Part shown: positions 19,150-26,258 of the stretch, in pieces | How the letters are laid out: every line of letters begins with the position of its first letter | How positions within the stretch are numbered: position 1 is the first letter of the stretch | Source: Acidobacteriota bacterium | Lineage (GTDB): Bacteria > Acidobacteriota > Vicinamibacteria > Vicinamibacterales > 2-12-FULL-66-21 | Assembly: GCA_003222675.1 (NCBI GenBank) | Contig: QHWT01000068.1 | Coordinates: forward strand, 23,971 to 87,970 | Length of the DNA: 64,000 bases | Direction: 5' to 3' | Position numbers and translations under genes: made by a program | The notes under the pieces: generated by a model | What the model saw: only the letters and a program-made list of their open reading frames with translations | Told to the model about the DNA's origin: nothing | Databases searched by the model: none

Positions 19150-19734
19150 TCAGGGCTTCTCGATGATGTCGAGGATCTCGCTGACTGCGTGGCGCCCCTT
19201 GTCTTCCGCATACCACCGGTGCCGCAGCTCGCGGACCTGGTCTGGATAGAGGCCCTCGCCGCGCTCGTCGATGTAGTGGAGCAGCGCAGCCGGACGCTCG
19301 ATGAATACGCCCTTCACCGCACCGCGATTATCGAGGACGACGATCGTCGGGGTCGCCGTGCGCCCATCCGGAGTCTGGTGCGCGTCCTTGACCTCCTGCC
19401 CCGCCGCCGACGAGACGATCCGCATCGATAGCTTCTCGGGAACCGATTCGGCGAGCTTCGCGAGATACGGCAGGGTATTGACCGAATCGTGGCACGAATC
19501 ATCCGCGACGACGAGCAGCTGCCAGTGTCCCTTCAGCGCGCGCGCACGCGCCAGCGCCTCATCGTCGATCGTGGCGTGCGCGTACTTGTTGCGCCACTCG
19601 TCCGCCAGCACGCGCGCATTCGACAGGAATTCGCCGAACGGAATTCCCTTTTCGTAGTACGACGCGTAGTCCACGCCGTGCTGCGCCAGTGAATGGACGC
19701 CGATCGCCATCAGCAGGACGAGAGAATTGATCAT
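19150..19734 (-). CDS. Exported thioredoxin-fold protein lacking CxxC
   Basis: A 194-residue protein with a probable signal peptide (MINSLVLLMAIGVHSLAQ). The central region HWQLLVVADDSCHDSVNTLPYL to TPTIVVLD looks like a thioredoxin fold of the thioredoxin_9 type, with a TPT cis-proline loop. Only one cysteine stands at the active-site position (DDSCHDS), so it is not a standard dithiol oxidoreductase. It may be a binding, monothiol or bacillithiol-type protein. The ATG directly abuts a heptamer array and has no Shine-Dalgarno. The group II intron begins 28 bp after its stop. Confidence 0.72.
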   Translation of the reverse strand: MINSLVLLMAIGVHSLAQHGVDYASYYEKGIPFGEFLSNARVLADEWRNKYAHATIDDEALARARALKGHWQLLVVADDSCHDSVNTLPYLAKLAESVPEKLSMRIVSSAAGQEVKDAHQTPDGRTATPTIVVLDNRGAVKGVFIERPAALLHYIDERGEGLYPDQVRELRHRWYAEDKGRHAVSEILDIIEKP

Positions 19735-19815
19735 GGCTTCGGGCTTCAGGCTTCAGGCTTCGGGCTTCGGGCTTCGGGTTCGGACCTCGGACCTCGGACC
19801 TCGGACCTCGGATCC
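19734..19815. repeat. Heptanucleotide array 4 (two unit types)
   Basis: Six units of the RGGCTTC type (19734-19775), a 6-bp GGGTTC, then four GGACCTC units (19782-19809). The first unit touches the start codon of the - strand gene. The array fills the spacer between divergent genes, so both promoters must lie in or beside it. Confidence 0.9.
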
Positions 19816-19827
19816 ATAATAAGCGGT

Positions 19828-20271
19828 ATGTCGACCCACTCATATTTCAGTCTTGTCATTGCCCTGGCCGTCGTGGCGCTGCTGGCTGGATGCGGCGGGA
19901 GCTCCACTCCGACGGCCCCCGATCAAAGCAGCGTCCCGTTTTCGCAGGCGGAACTGCGCGAGGGAACCGGGGCGGAAGCGACGAGCGGGAAGAGGCTGGC
20001 CGTGAACTACGCCGGATGGCTGTACAGTCCGACGGCGGCCGAAAACAAGGGAGCGCTCTTCGACACGAGCGTCGGGCGCGGCGCGTTTTCGTTTACGCTC
20101 GGCATCGGCCAGGTGATCGCGGGATGGGACCAGGGTCTCGCGGGATTGAAAGTCGGCGGCGTGCGCCGGCTCGTGATCCCGCCGTCACTCGCTTACGGCG
20201 CGAGCGGCAACGGGCCGATTCCGCCGAACGCGGCGCTCGTCTTCGAGATCGAGTTGCTTGACGTGCAGTAG
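19828..20271 (+). CDS. FKBP-type peptidyl-prolyl isomerase lipoprotein 1
   Basis: A periplasmic or outer-membrane lipoprotein of 147 residues. The signal peptide ends in the lipobox LLAG-C. The FKBP domain (about 48-147) has the expected LAVNYAGWLY, FDTSVGRG, VIAGWDQGLAGLKVGGVRRLVIP and AYGASGNGPIPPNAALVFEIELLDV motifs, so PPIase activity is likely. The start at ATG 19828 is chosen because it gives a proper lipoprotein signal; longer in-frame starts would read through the heptamer array. Its last 87 bp overlap, antisense, the end of the PHP gene. A paralogue is at 48807-49250. Confidence 0.92.
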   Translation: MSTHSYFSLVIALAVVALLAGCGGSSTPTAPDQSSVPFSQAELREGTGAEATSGKRLAVNYAGWLYSPTAAENKGALFDTSVGRGAFSFTLGIGQVIAGWDQGLAGLKVGGVRRLVIPPSLAYGASGNGPIPPNAALVFEIELLDVQ

Positions 20272-20931
20272 CCGGTGGCGCAGCATCATGCCGCCGAGCA
20301 CCAGCGCGAGCTCGCTCAACGGCACCGGCTCGGTCGCAACCTCCACGCGCCCGTCACGCACCGCCGCGCAAATCGCGTCCGCGTGCGCTTCGGAAGCGAC
20401 GAGCGAATGCGTGCGACCGAGTTGACGGATGTCGTGCGTGTCCGAGTTGCCGACGATCGGCTTTCCGTGCGCCCGCGCCCACCGCGCGGCGCGCGAGTTG
20501 AAGTCCAGCCGCTTCGTCCAGAAATAGCTCCACTCCACGGCGTCGAACAGGTGGGCGTGTCTATCGAGCTGACGCCCCAGGCACGAGGCGCCGGGAAAGA
20601 ATGGATGCGGTGCGATGACGATTCCGTTCGCGCGCGACTTCAGCCACTCGAGGTCGCGGAACGTAAAAATCGATTCCGCCGCGGCACGCGCGAAGTTGAT
20701 CAGCAGGACATGCTTGCCTTCAATTGTCCTCTCGATCCCGGGAAGCAGAACGACGCCGCGCTCGCGCGCGAATGCTGTAAGGGACGAGTCATCCAGCTGA
20801 CGATCGTGCAGTGTGATCGCCAGCGCGCCATAGCCAGCGGCGGCGGCCCGATCGATGAGCATCGCCGCGTCGTGGTGTATCAGATCGACCGGATCTTCAC
20901 CGCTGTGGAGATGAAAGTCTACTTTCAACAC
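20185..20931 (-). CDS. PHP-domain metal-dependent phosphoesterase
   Basis: A cytoplasmic hydrolase of about 248 residues. The metal-binding motifs of the polymerase-and-histidinol-phosphatase fold are intact: DFHLHSGED, ITLHDRQ, LPGIERTIEG, APHPFFPG and VGNSDTHD. The start is a non-ATG codon, GTG 20931 (or TTG 20928), with GGAAGG just upstream; an ATG at 20994 would add an unrelated extension. The final 28 codons overlap the FKBP gene on the other strand and read as arginine-rich non-family sequence. The original stop was therefore probably lost and the protein extended. The substrate is unknown. Confidence 0.82.
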   Translation of the reverse strand: MLKVDFHLHSGEDPVDLIHHDAAMLIDRAAAAGYGALAITLHDRQLDDSSLTAFARERGVVLLPGIERTIEGKHVLLINFARAAAESIFTFRDLEWLKSRANGIVIAPHPFFPGASCLGRQLDRHAHLFDAVEWSYFWTKRLDFNSRAARWARAHGKPIVGNSDTHDIRQLGRTHSLVASEAHADAICAAVRDGRVEVATEPVPLSELALVLGGMMLRHRLLHVKQLDLEDERRVRRNRPVAARAVSE

Positions 20932-21005
20932 GCCTTCCGCCCATGAAGTGTTCGTTTCCGACCAGTTTCCCTGCGTCACCCCGCAGTTGAGCAAAGGGCG
21001 TTCCT

Positions 21006-21056
21006 GGTCGGTGGTCGGTGGTCGGTGGTCGGGGCGCGGTGGGCCGGTTGGCGGGG
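21006..21056. repeat. Heptanucleotide array 5
   Basis: Three perfect GGTCGGT units, then GGTCGGG, GCGCGGT and decayed G-rich sequence, in the spacer between the PHP gene start and the lipoprotein gene end. Confidence 0.85.
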
Positions 21057-21117
21057 AGATCGGGTAAATTACAAAACTCGCGGGTTCCGCGTCAGGTCAA
21101 TGTTGGACGGAAGATTT

Positions 21118-21507
21118 TCACTGCTTAATGACACGAACGGCTTCCGAGCGTGCGCTCTCGCGCGACGCGCTCTCGTCGGTGACGAATCCGGCAACCTGCA
21201 ATGTGTGTGATCCGGCCGCCATCACGGGCAGCTGGCACGTGCACGCGAAGCGACCGCTCGTCGACGTCGATCCACACGACACATCTGTCGCTTCGCTGCG
21301 GGTATTGTCTACATACATCGCGTAACGGAACGACGCCAGCTCCCCGGTATCTGTTGCGGGCTGCTCCCATCCAAAGCGTTCGAGGCCGCTGATCCTCTCC
21401 ACGTCGCTCGATCCTGCCGCGCCGGACGAGCCGCCGCACGCCGAAAGCACAAGGCACACGGACGATACGGCCATACGCGCTGAGAGACGATGAACAAAAA
21501 GGCTCAT
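21118..21507 (-). CDS. Small predicted lipoprotein
   Basis: A 129-residue protein not recognised by family. The N-terminus (HRLSARMAVSSVCLVLSAC-GG) is a lipoprotein signal with Cys at about 24. The mature part contains FGWEQPATDTGELASFRYAMYVDN and a Cys-containing region (VSCGSTSTSGRFACTCQLP), followed by a fibronectin-III-like strand pattern (GSHTLQVAGFVTDE). This suggests a small beta-sandwich domain. The start could also be the ATG at 21474. It faces the sugar-dehydrogenase gene divergently. Confidence 0.7.
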   Translation of the reverse strand: MSLFVHRLSARMAVSSVCLVLSACGGSSGAAGSSDVERISGLERFGWEQPATDTGELASFRYAMYVDNTRSEATDVSCGSTSTSGRFACTCQLPVMAAGSHTLQVAGFVTDESASRESARSEAVRVIKQ

Positions 21508-21546
21508 GGCTTATGATTCATCGCTGATGCTGGCTTATTGTCCCCG
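21508..21546. repeat. Decayed GCTCATG/GCTGATG heptamers
   Basis: Units like GCTTATG, ATTCATC and GCTGATG at 7-bp spacing adjoin the start codon of the lipoprotein gene. Related units recur near 26211 and 53658. Confidence 0.5.
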
Positions 21547-21602
21547 TCTGAAGCCTCGAGCCGCCGTGAGCGATGAGCCATGACCCTCACTATAATCGCG
21601 TG

Positions 21603-22847
21603 ATGCGAGCCGGTCGAGTGATTGCTGCGGTGATCCTGCTCGCGTGCGCCATCACGCTCATCGCGCAGGTGCCGCTGCGGATGCGCACGTATGCGTCGGG
21701 ATTCACGAACCCGCTCGCGTTCGTCCAGGATCCATCCGATCGCAACGTGCAGTTCGTGGTCGAGCAGGCGGGACGCATTCGCGTGGTCCGCAACGGCGCG
21801 ACGCTCGATGCCGACTTCCTCGATCTGCGCGGCGCGGTCGTCGCGGGTGGAGAGCAGGGACTGCTCGGTCTCGCGTTTCCACCGGATGCGTCGAGCCCGC
21901 GCTTCTTCGTCAACTTCACCGATCGCGCCGGCAACACGGTCGTGGCTCGGTTCCGGCGATCGTCGAATCCGGTGGTGGCGGATCCCAACTCGCGCATCGA
22001 TCTGCGATGGAGCGACGGCTTCAATTTCATCCGCCAGCCCTTCTCGAATCACAACGGCGGCAACCTCGTGTTCGGACCCGACGGCTATCTGTATATCGGC
22101 CTCGGCGACGGCGGGGCAGCGGATGATCCCGAGCATCGCGCGCAGAACCCGGCCGAACTGCTCGGCAAGATGCTCCGGATCGACGTCAACGTCGCGGACT
22201 CGCACCCATCAGGGTACGACGTGCCGCCAGACAACCCGTTCGTCAACGCGCCGGGCACGCGACGCGAGATCTGGGACTTCGGCTTGCGGAATCCGTGGCG
22301 ATACACGTTCGACGATCCGTCGCGCGGTGGCACTGGCGCGCTCGTGATTGGAGATGTCGGTCAGAACCGGATCGAGGAAGTGGACTACGAGCCGCGCGGA
22401 CGCGGCGGACGCAATTATGGCTGGCGCAATCGCGAAGGGGCGCACGACTACGTGACGTCGCGCCCACCCGCATTCACGCCGTTGATCGATCCGATCTTCG
22501 AATACGACCACACCGTGGGAGCCTCCATCACCGGCGGCTACGTCTATCGCGGCGCCAGCCTGGGTCCCGATTACGTGGGACGCTACTTTTTTGCGGACTT
22601 CATCCGCGGACGGGTGTGGTCCATCGCGCTGGCCGTCGATCCCGCCACCGCCGAAGCGCGCGCGACAGGACTGATCGAGCACACGGACGAACTCGGAGGC
22701 ACGAGCGCTCTCGGAAACATCAGTTCGTTTGGCGTCGATACGGACGGCGAGTTGTACCTCGTCAGCTACTCGCGCGGGATTATCTTCAAGCTCGCGGGTC
22801 CGCTCGCGGCGCCTCCGACCCCGCTGAACCCTCGAATTGTGAGATGA
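21603..22847 (+). CDS. PQQ-dependent sugar dehydrogenase (glucose/sorbosone dehydrogenase family)
   Basis: An exported six-bladed propeller enzyme of 414 residues. From ATG 21603 the signal peptide is MRAGRVIAAVILLACAITLIAQ. Family motifs are present: FVVEQAGRIRVV, GGEQGLLGLAFPPD, HNGGNLVFGPDGYLYIGLGDGG, GKMLRIDV, FGLRNPWRYTFD, IGDVGQNRIEEVDY and GGYVYRGASLGPDYVGRYFFADF. Members oxidise aldoses in the periplasm using PQQ and calcium, though substrates vary. An ATG at 21573 would add 10 residues before the signal peptide. No PQQ synthesis genes are nearby. Confidence 0.92.
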   Translation: MRAGRVIAAVILLACAITLIAQVPLRMRTYASGFTNPLAFVQDPSDRNVQFVVEQAGRIRVVRNGATLDADFLDLRGAVVAGGEQGLLGLAFPPDASSPRFFVNFTDRAGNTVVARFRRSSNPVVADPNSRIDLRWSDGFNFIRQPFSNHNGGNLVFGPDGYLYIGLGDGGAADDPEHRAQNPAELLGKMLRIDVNVADSHPSGYDVPPDNPFVNAPGTRREIWDFGLRNPWRYTFDDPSRGGTGALVIGDVGQNRIEEVDYEPRGRGGRNYGWRNREGAHDYVTSRPPAFTPLIDPIFEYDHTVGASITGGYVYRGASLGPDYVGRYFFADFIRGRVWSIALAVDPATAEARATGLIEHTDELGGTSALGNISSFGVDTDGELYLVSYSRGIIFKLAGPLAAPPTPLNPRIVR

Positions 22848-22946
22848 CTCATGACGCCACGTCTAAAGATCCGGCCTGCCTGCCGGCAGGAGACTGTCGA
22901 AGACACAGGTAGCCTGAGTTCTGAGCCTTGCCAGTAAAATACCCCC

Positions 22947-23867
22947 GTGGACCTGCGTCAGCTGGAGATCCTGCGCGCCATTGCCGAGACCGGCTCGTTC
23001 ACCAAGGCTGGCGCGAAGCTGCACGTCTCGCAGTCGGCGATCAGCCGCCAGATCCTGCTGCTCGAGGAGGAGTTCGCCGAGCCGCTGTTCATTCGATCGG
23101 TCGGCCGCGTGCAGATGAGGCCGACCGGCGGGGCTCTCCTTCAGCTCAGCCACCGCGTCTTCGCAGACATTCGCGACACCGCCTCGCAGATTCTCGATCA
23201 TCAGCAGACGCTGACCGGCACATTGACCATCGGCGGCGGGATGACCGTCGGCATGTACGTGTTCCCCGCGTTGCTGAAGGAGTTCAGCCGGGTGCACCCC
23301 GCGGTCGAAATCAAGGTCGTGACGTCGGGGTCTGCGCGCATGCTGCGTCAGCTGCGCGCCGGCGCCGTCGACCTCGCGCTGCTGACGCTGCCGATCACGG
23401 ACACGGTGCTGCGAACCGATCCGGTCATGCGCGAAGAGATGCTGCTGGTCCTCCACCCCGCGCATCCGCTCGCGAAAGAGACCACGGCCATCACCGCCGC
23501 GCAGCTGCACGGGCAACCGTTCATCACGTTCGAGAGCGGCTCGAACACGCGGCGCGTGATCGACGAGTTCTTCGTCCGCGCGGAGATCGCTCCGCGCGTC
23601 GTGGCCGAGACCGAGAACGTGGAGATTGCGAAAGCGATGGTGGGTGCGGGACTCGGCATCAGCCTCGTGCCGTTCCAGGCCATTGCGCGCGAAGCGGCCG
23701 CCGGAACGCTCCGTTACGCGCGCGTCGCCGGGCCGCCCCTCGTGCGGACGACGGGATGGGTGTACCTGGAGACGGCGCGAGTGCCGCGGATGGTGCAGGC
23801 GATGATGGAGACGCTGACGCGCGTCGCGCCGCACCTGAATCTGACCCCGGATACCGAGATGGCGTGA
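22947..23867 (+). CDS. LysR-family transcriptional regulator
   Basis: A 306-residue DNA-binding regulator. It starts with GTG (VDLRQLEILRAIAETGSFTKAG). A winged helix-turn-helix spans 1-60 (AGAKLHVSQSAISRQILLLEEE), and a periplasmic-binding-like effector domain spans about 90-300 (TLTIGGGMTVGMYVFPALLKEF). The region resembles CysB/CbbR-type members. The target genes are not evident: the upstream neighbour is the sugar dehydrogenase in the same direction and the downstream region is convergent. A REP palindrome follows the gene. Confidence 0.92.
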   Translation: MDLRQLEILRAIAETGSFTKAGAKLHVSQSAISRQILLLEEEFAEPLFIRSVGRVQMRPTGGALLQLSHRVFADIRDTASQILDHQQTLTGTLTIGGGMTVGMYVFPALLKEFSRVHPAVEIKVVTSGSARMLRQLRAGAVDLALLTLPITDTVLRTDPVMREEMLLVLHPAHPLAKETTAITAAQLHGQPFITFESGSNTRRVIDEFFVRAEIAPRVVAETENVEIAKAMVGAGLGISLVPFQAIAREAAAGTLRYARVAGPPLVRTTGWVYLETARVPRMVQAMMETLTRVAPHLNLTPDTEMA

Positions 23868-23885
23868 TGCCGCGCGCGCCTAGGT

Positions 23886-23905
23886 GCCGGGTCTAAAGAC
23901 CCGGC
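23886..23905. repeat. Dispersed palindrome GCCGGGTCTAAAGACCCGGC
   Basis: A perfect 20-bp palindrome 18 bp after the LysR stop. A decayed copy follows at 23926-23946, and another decayed copy lies at 22860-22880. The same palindrome family occurs at 45159, 57301, 58865 and 59047. Confidence 0.85.
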
Positions 23906-23968
23906 CTACAGCAAAGCGCCTGCGCCGGGTCTGAAGAGGTGGCCTAGCAGCGAAGCCCGGCCTGCAAC

Positions 23969-24154
23969 CTACGAGATAGAATCCGCCGGCGTCTGAGAAC
24001 GGGCGGCGGCCTTCGCGTCGAGCTCCTTCTGGCCGCGCAGAATGCTGCACCAGTCCTTGTGCTCCGCGATGGGCATGCCGCACTCGACGCAGACGCGAAT
24101 CCGCTGGCGCGGGGTTTCAGGCTTCCGGGAAAAGAGCTTCTGCAGAATAGTCAT
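23969..24154 (-). CDS. Small Cys-rich protein (possible zinc ribbon)
   Basis: A 61-residue protein of unknown function. A CVECGMPIAEHKDWC motif (residues about 22-36) provides three cysteines and one histidine, enough for a treble-clef or ribbon-like zinc site. The N-terminus (MTILQKLFSRKPETPRQRI) is basic. It is an orphan gene convergent with the LysR gene. Gene-like composition and the motif support it, but no family name can be given. Confidence 0.6.
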   Translation of the reverse strand: MTILQKLFSRKPETPRQRIRVCVECGMPIAEHKDWCSILRGQKELDAKAAARSQTPADSIS

Positions 24155-24384
24155 CGCGACTCCGTTTCACATTCCTATCCTGAGACGGAAGAACGGGCCC
24201 GGAGGTTTGCAGAAAAATCGGCCGGGGCGACGAAACAGCGAAATGCGGCGGCGAGCTGGATCGATTCTCACACCCTCCACGGTATCAAGCTTCTCATCCG
24301 CACGACCCGACAGCTCGTCGCCGGCCCTATAGGGAGCAATGCCGGTGCCAATCGGAAACCCGCCGAGTCCGATGGGCGTGACTG

Positions 24385-25440
24385 TCAAGCCGTTTGCCCT
24401 CGATACACACTCGTCCAGAGCGGCAACAGATCCGTGAACGTCTGCTCGATCCATCGGACGAGTTTTCCCGGATCGCCCAGTGTCTCTGCGTGCTCGGCGC
24501 GATCCAGGAAGAGCCAGCGGCCGCAGAAAATCCAGCCGAGTTCAGGCGCGTTGCGGCTGTCGATCAGCCATGCGACCGCATCTGCCGGCAACACCTCCAG
24601 CGCCGGTGGTTTGTCTCCATATTGGATGAATCCGCCGTTGGCCGCCATCCAGTCCGTCAGCAGCTGGCGCCACATCGAGGCGACGAGCTGCTGGAAGCGT
24701 TCGAAATACACCATCACCCGCTCCTGCCCCGGCGCACGATCCGAATCCATTCCGTCCTTCGACAGATTGAACCCGATGCCGGCGCGCATGCAGTCGCGGC
24801 CGGCTTTGCTCGCAGCGGACCACGCCAGGTTGATCTGCGGCTCCCATCGGCCGCCGTGATGAAACGCGTAGATGTGACCGGCATCGCCTGGATAGAAGCT
24901 GTTGCGTCGAAAAAGACGGCTGCCCGATCGTCCTGCGCGATTGCGCGCCTCGACCACCTTCGCGGCGAACGGGCGATCATTGATCGTCATCAGCAGTGAT
25001 TCGATGCGCGGGCCGAGCGCATCCGCGGCCCCGCCGGCTGACAGATGCGCCAGCCCCGCGAATTCCGCGCGTCCGAAGCCGCCGGTCGGCACGCGCTCGG
25101 CGGACTCGCGTCGCCGCGACGCCGCCCGCGCGCGGACCGTCGCTTTCGATCGTGGTGAAACGGGTGATCCATAGCCCGGCGATCGACGGCGCGTCACCTC
25201 TCCCTGGAGGTTGCGCGCGATCGTGTTCTGAGGATTGAGCTGCAGCACCCGATCGATAGCCGCCGCCGCTTCGTCCAGCTCTCCGAGCTCCACGCAGCAC
25301 CGGGCCAGGCGCGTCCACGCACCCTGATTTGCTGGCGCGCGCTGCGCCAGCTCCTCGTTCGCGCGTTTCGCGTCCATTCCGAAGTCGCCGCGCTTCGCAA
25401 ACTCGATTGCCTGCTGCTCGAGCGATAAGATGTCGGCCAC
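24385..25440 (-). CDS. TPR-containing protein of unknown function
   Basis: A 351-residue soluble protein. The first about 90 residues hold tetratricopeptide repeats (QAIEFAKRGDFGMDAKRANEELAQ, then QGAWTRLARCCVELGELDEAAAAIDRVLQLNP). A basic linker follows (about 92-125). The C-terminal domain of about 220 residues contains NSFYPGDAGHIYAFHHGGRWEPQINLAWS, MRAGIGFNLS and WIEQTFTDLLPLW. It resembles restriction/DUF-type domains seen beside TPR modules, but I cannot name it. It is divergent from the TauE/SafE gene with a 15-bp gap between starts. Confidence 0.7.
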   Translation of the reverse strand: MADILSLEQQAIEFAKRGDFGMDAKRANEELAQRAPANQGAWTRLARCCVELGELDEAAAAIDRVLQLNPQNTIARNLQGEVTRRRSPGYGSPVSPRSKATVRARAASRRRESAERVPTGGFGRAEFAGLAHLSAGGAADALGPRIESLLMTINDRPFAAKVVEARNRAGRSGSRLFRRNSFYPGDAGHIYAFHHGGRWEPQINLAWSAASKAGRDCMRAGIGFNLSKDGMDSDRAPGQERVMVYFERFQQLVASMWRQLLTDWMAANGGFIQYGDKPPALEVLPADAVAWLIDSRNAPELGWIFCGRWLFLDRAEHAETLGDPGKLVRWIEQTFTDLLPLWTSVYRGQTA

Positions 25441-25455
25441 ACCGCATCATTGCAC

Positions 25456-26199
25456 ATGCCGCACTTGAGCGCTCTCCAGTGGATTCTCGCTGCAATCGGC
25501 GGCTCGTCCCTTGGCCTTGCGAAAGCTGGCCTCGCGGGCATGGGACTGGTCTACGTCGTCATTTTCGCGTTCCTGTTCGGGGCGAAGAGCTCGACGGGCG
25601 TGGCACTGCCGATGCTGGTTGTGGGCGACGCGCTGGCCGTCACCGCCTATCACCGTCATGCGAACTGGAAGTATGTCCGGCGGATGCTGCCACCGGCATG
25701 CGTGGGTGTCATGCTCGGCGCGGCGACGATGCGCTCGATCAGCAACGAGGCGTTCAAGCCGACGATCGGCTGGATCATCCTCGTCCTCTCGGCGCTGCAG
25801 GTTGCGCGCATGCGATGGCCCGACTGGCTCGGCGCGGTGCCGCACGCGTGGTGGTTCGTGTGGGCCATCGGCCTCCTTGCCGGCTTCACGACGATGCTGG
25901 CGAATGCGGCGGGGCCGATCATCCTGATCTACTGCCTCGCGATATCGTTGCCGAAGTTCGAGATGGTCGGCACCAGCGCGTGGTTCTTCGCGATCGTCAA
26001 CGCCTTTAAAGTCCCGTTCAGCATCGCGCTGGGCCTCATCGGATCAACGACGCTGCTCGTGAACGTGATGCTGATCCCGTTCGTCCTCGCGGGCGTCCTC
26101 AGCGGCCGGTGGCTCGTGTACCGGATTCCACAGCGCGCGTTCGAAGTCATCTCGCTCGCCTTCGCCGCCGTCGCCGCCCTGCGGCTGATTGGACTATGA
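25456..26199 (+). CDS. TauE/SafE-family sulfite/organosulfur exporter
   Basis: An inner-membrane protein of 247 residues with about eight hydrophobic helices. The N-terminal GGSSLGLAKAGLAGMGLV and central NAAGPIILIYCLAI segments are the two repeated signatures of the TauE/SafE (DUF81) family. Members move sulfite, sulfoacetate or other small anions; the substrate is not evident. The start is ATG 25456 or ATG 25450. A heptamer array follows the stop. Confidence 0.87.
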   Translation: MPHLSALQWILAAIGGSSLGLAKAGLAGMGLVYVVIFAFLFGAKSSTGVALPMLVVGDALAVTAYHRHANWKYVRRMLPPACVGVMLGAATMRSISNEAFKPTIGWIILVLSALQVARMRWPDWLGAVPHAWWFVWAIGLLAGFTTMLANAAGPIILIYCLAISLPKFEMVGTSAWFFAIVNAFKVPFSIALGLIGSTTLLVNVMLIPFVLAGVLSGRWLVYRIPQRAFEVISLAFAAVAALRLIGL

Positions 26200-26210
26200 A
26201 TGGCTCACAC

Positions 26211-26252
26211 GGCTGAGAGCTGATGGCTGCTGGCTGATAGCTGATGGCTGAT
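26211..26252. repeat. Heptanucleotide array 6
   Basis: Six units: GGCTGAG, AGCTGAT, GGCTGCT, GGCTGAT, AGCTGAT, GGCTGAT. They fill the 59-bp spacer between the convergent exporter and helicase genes. Confidence 0.88.
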
Positions 26253-26258
26253 CCATTC

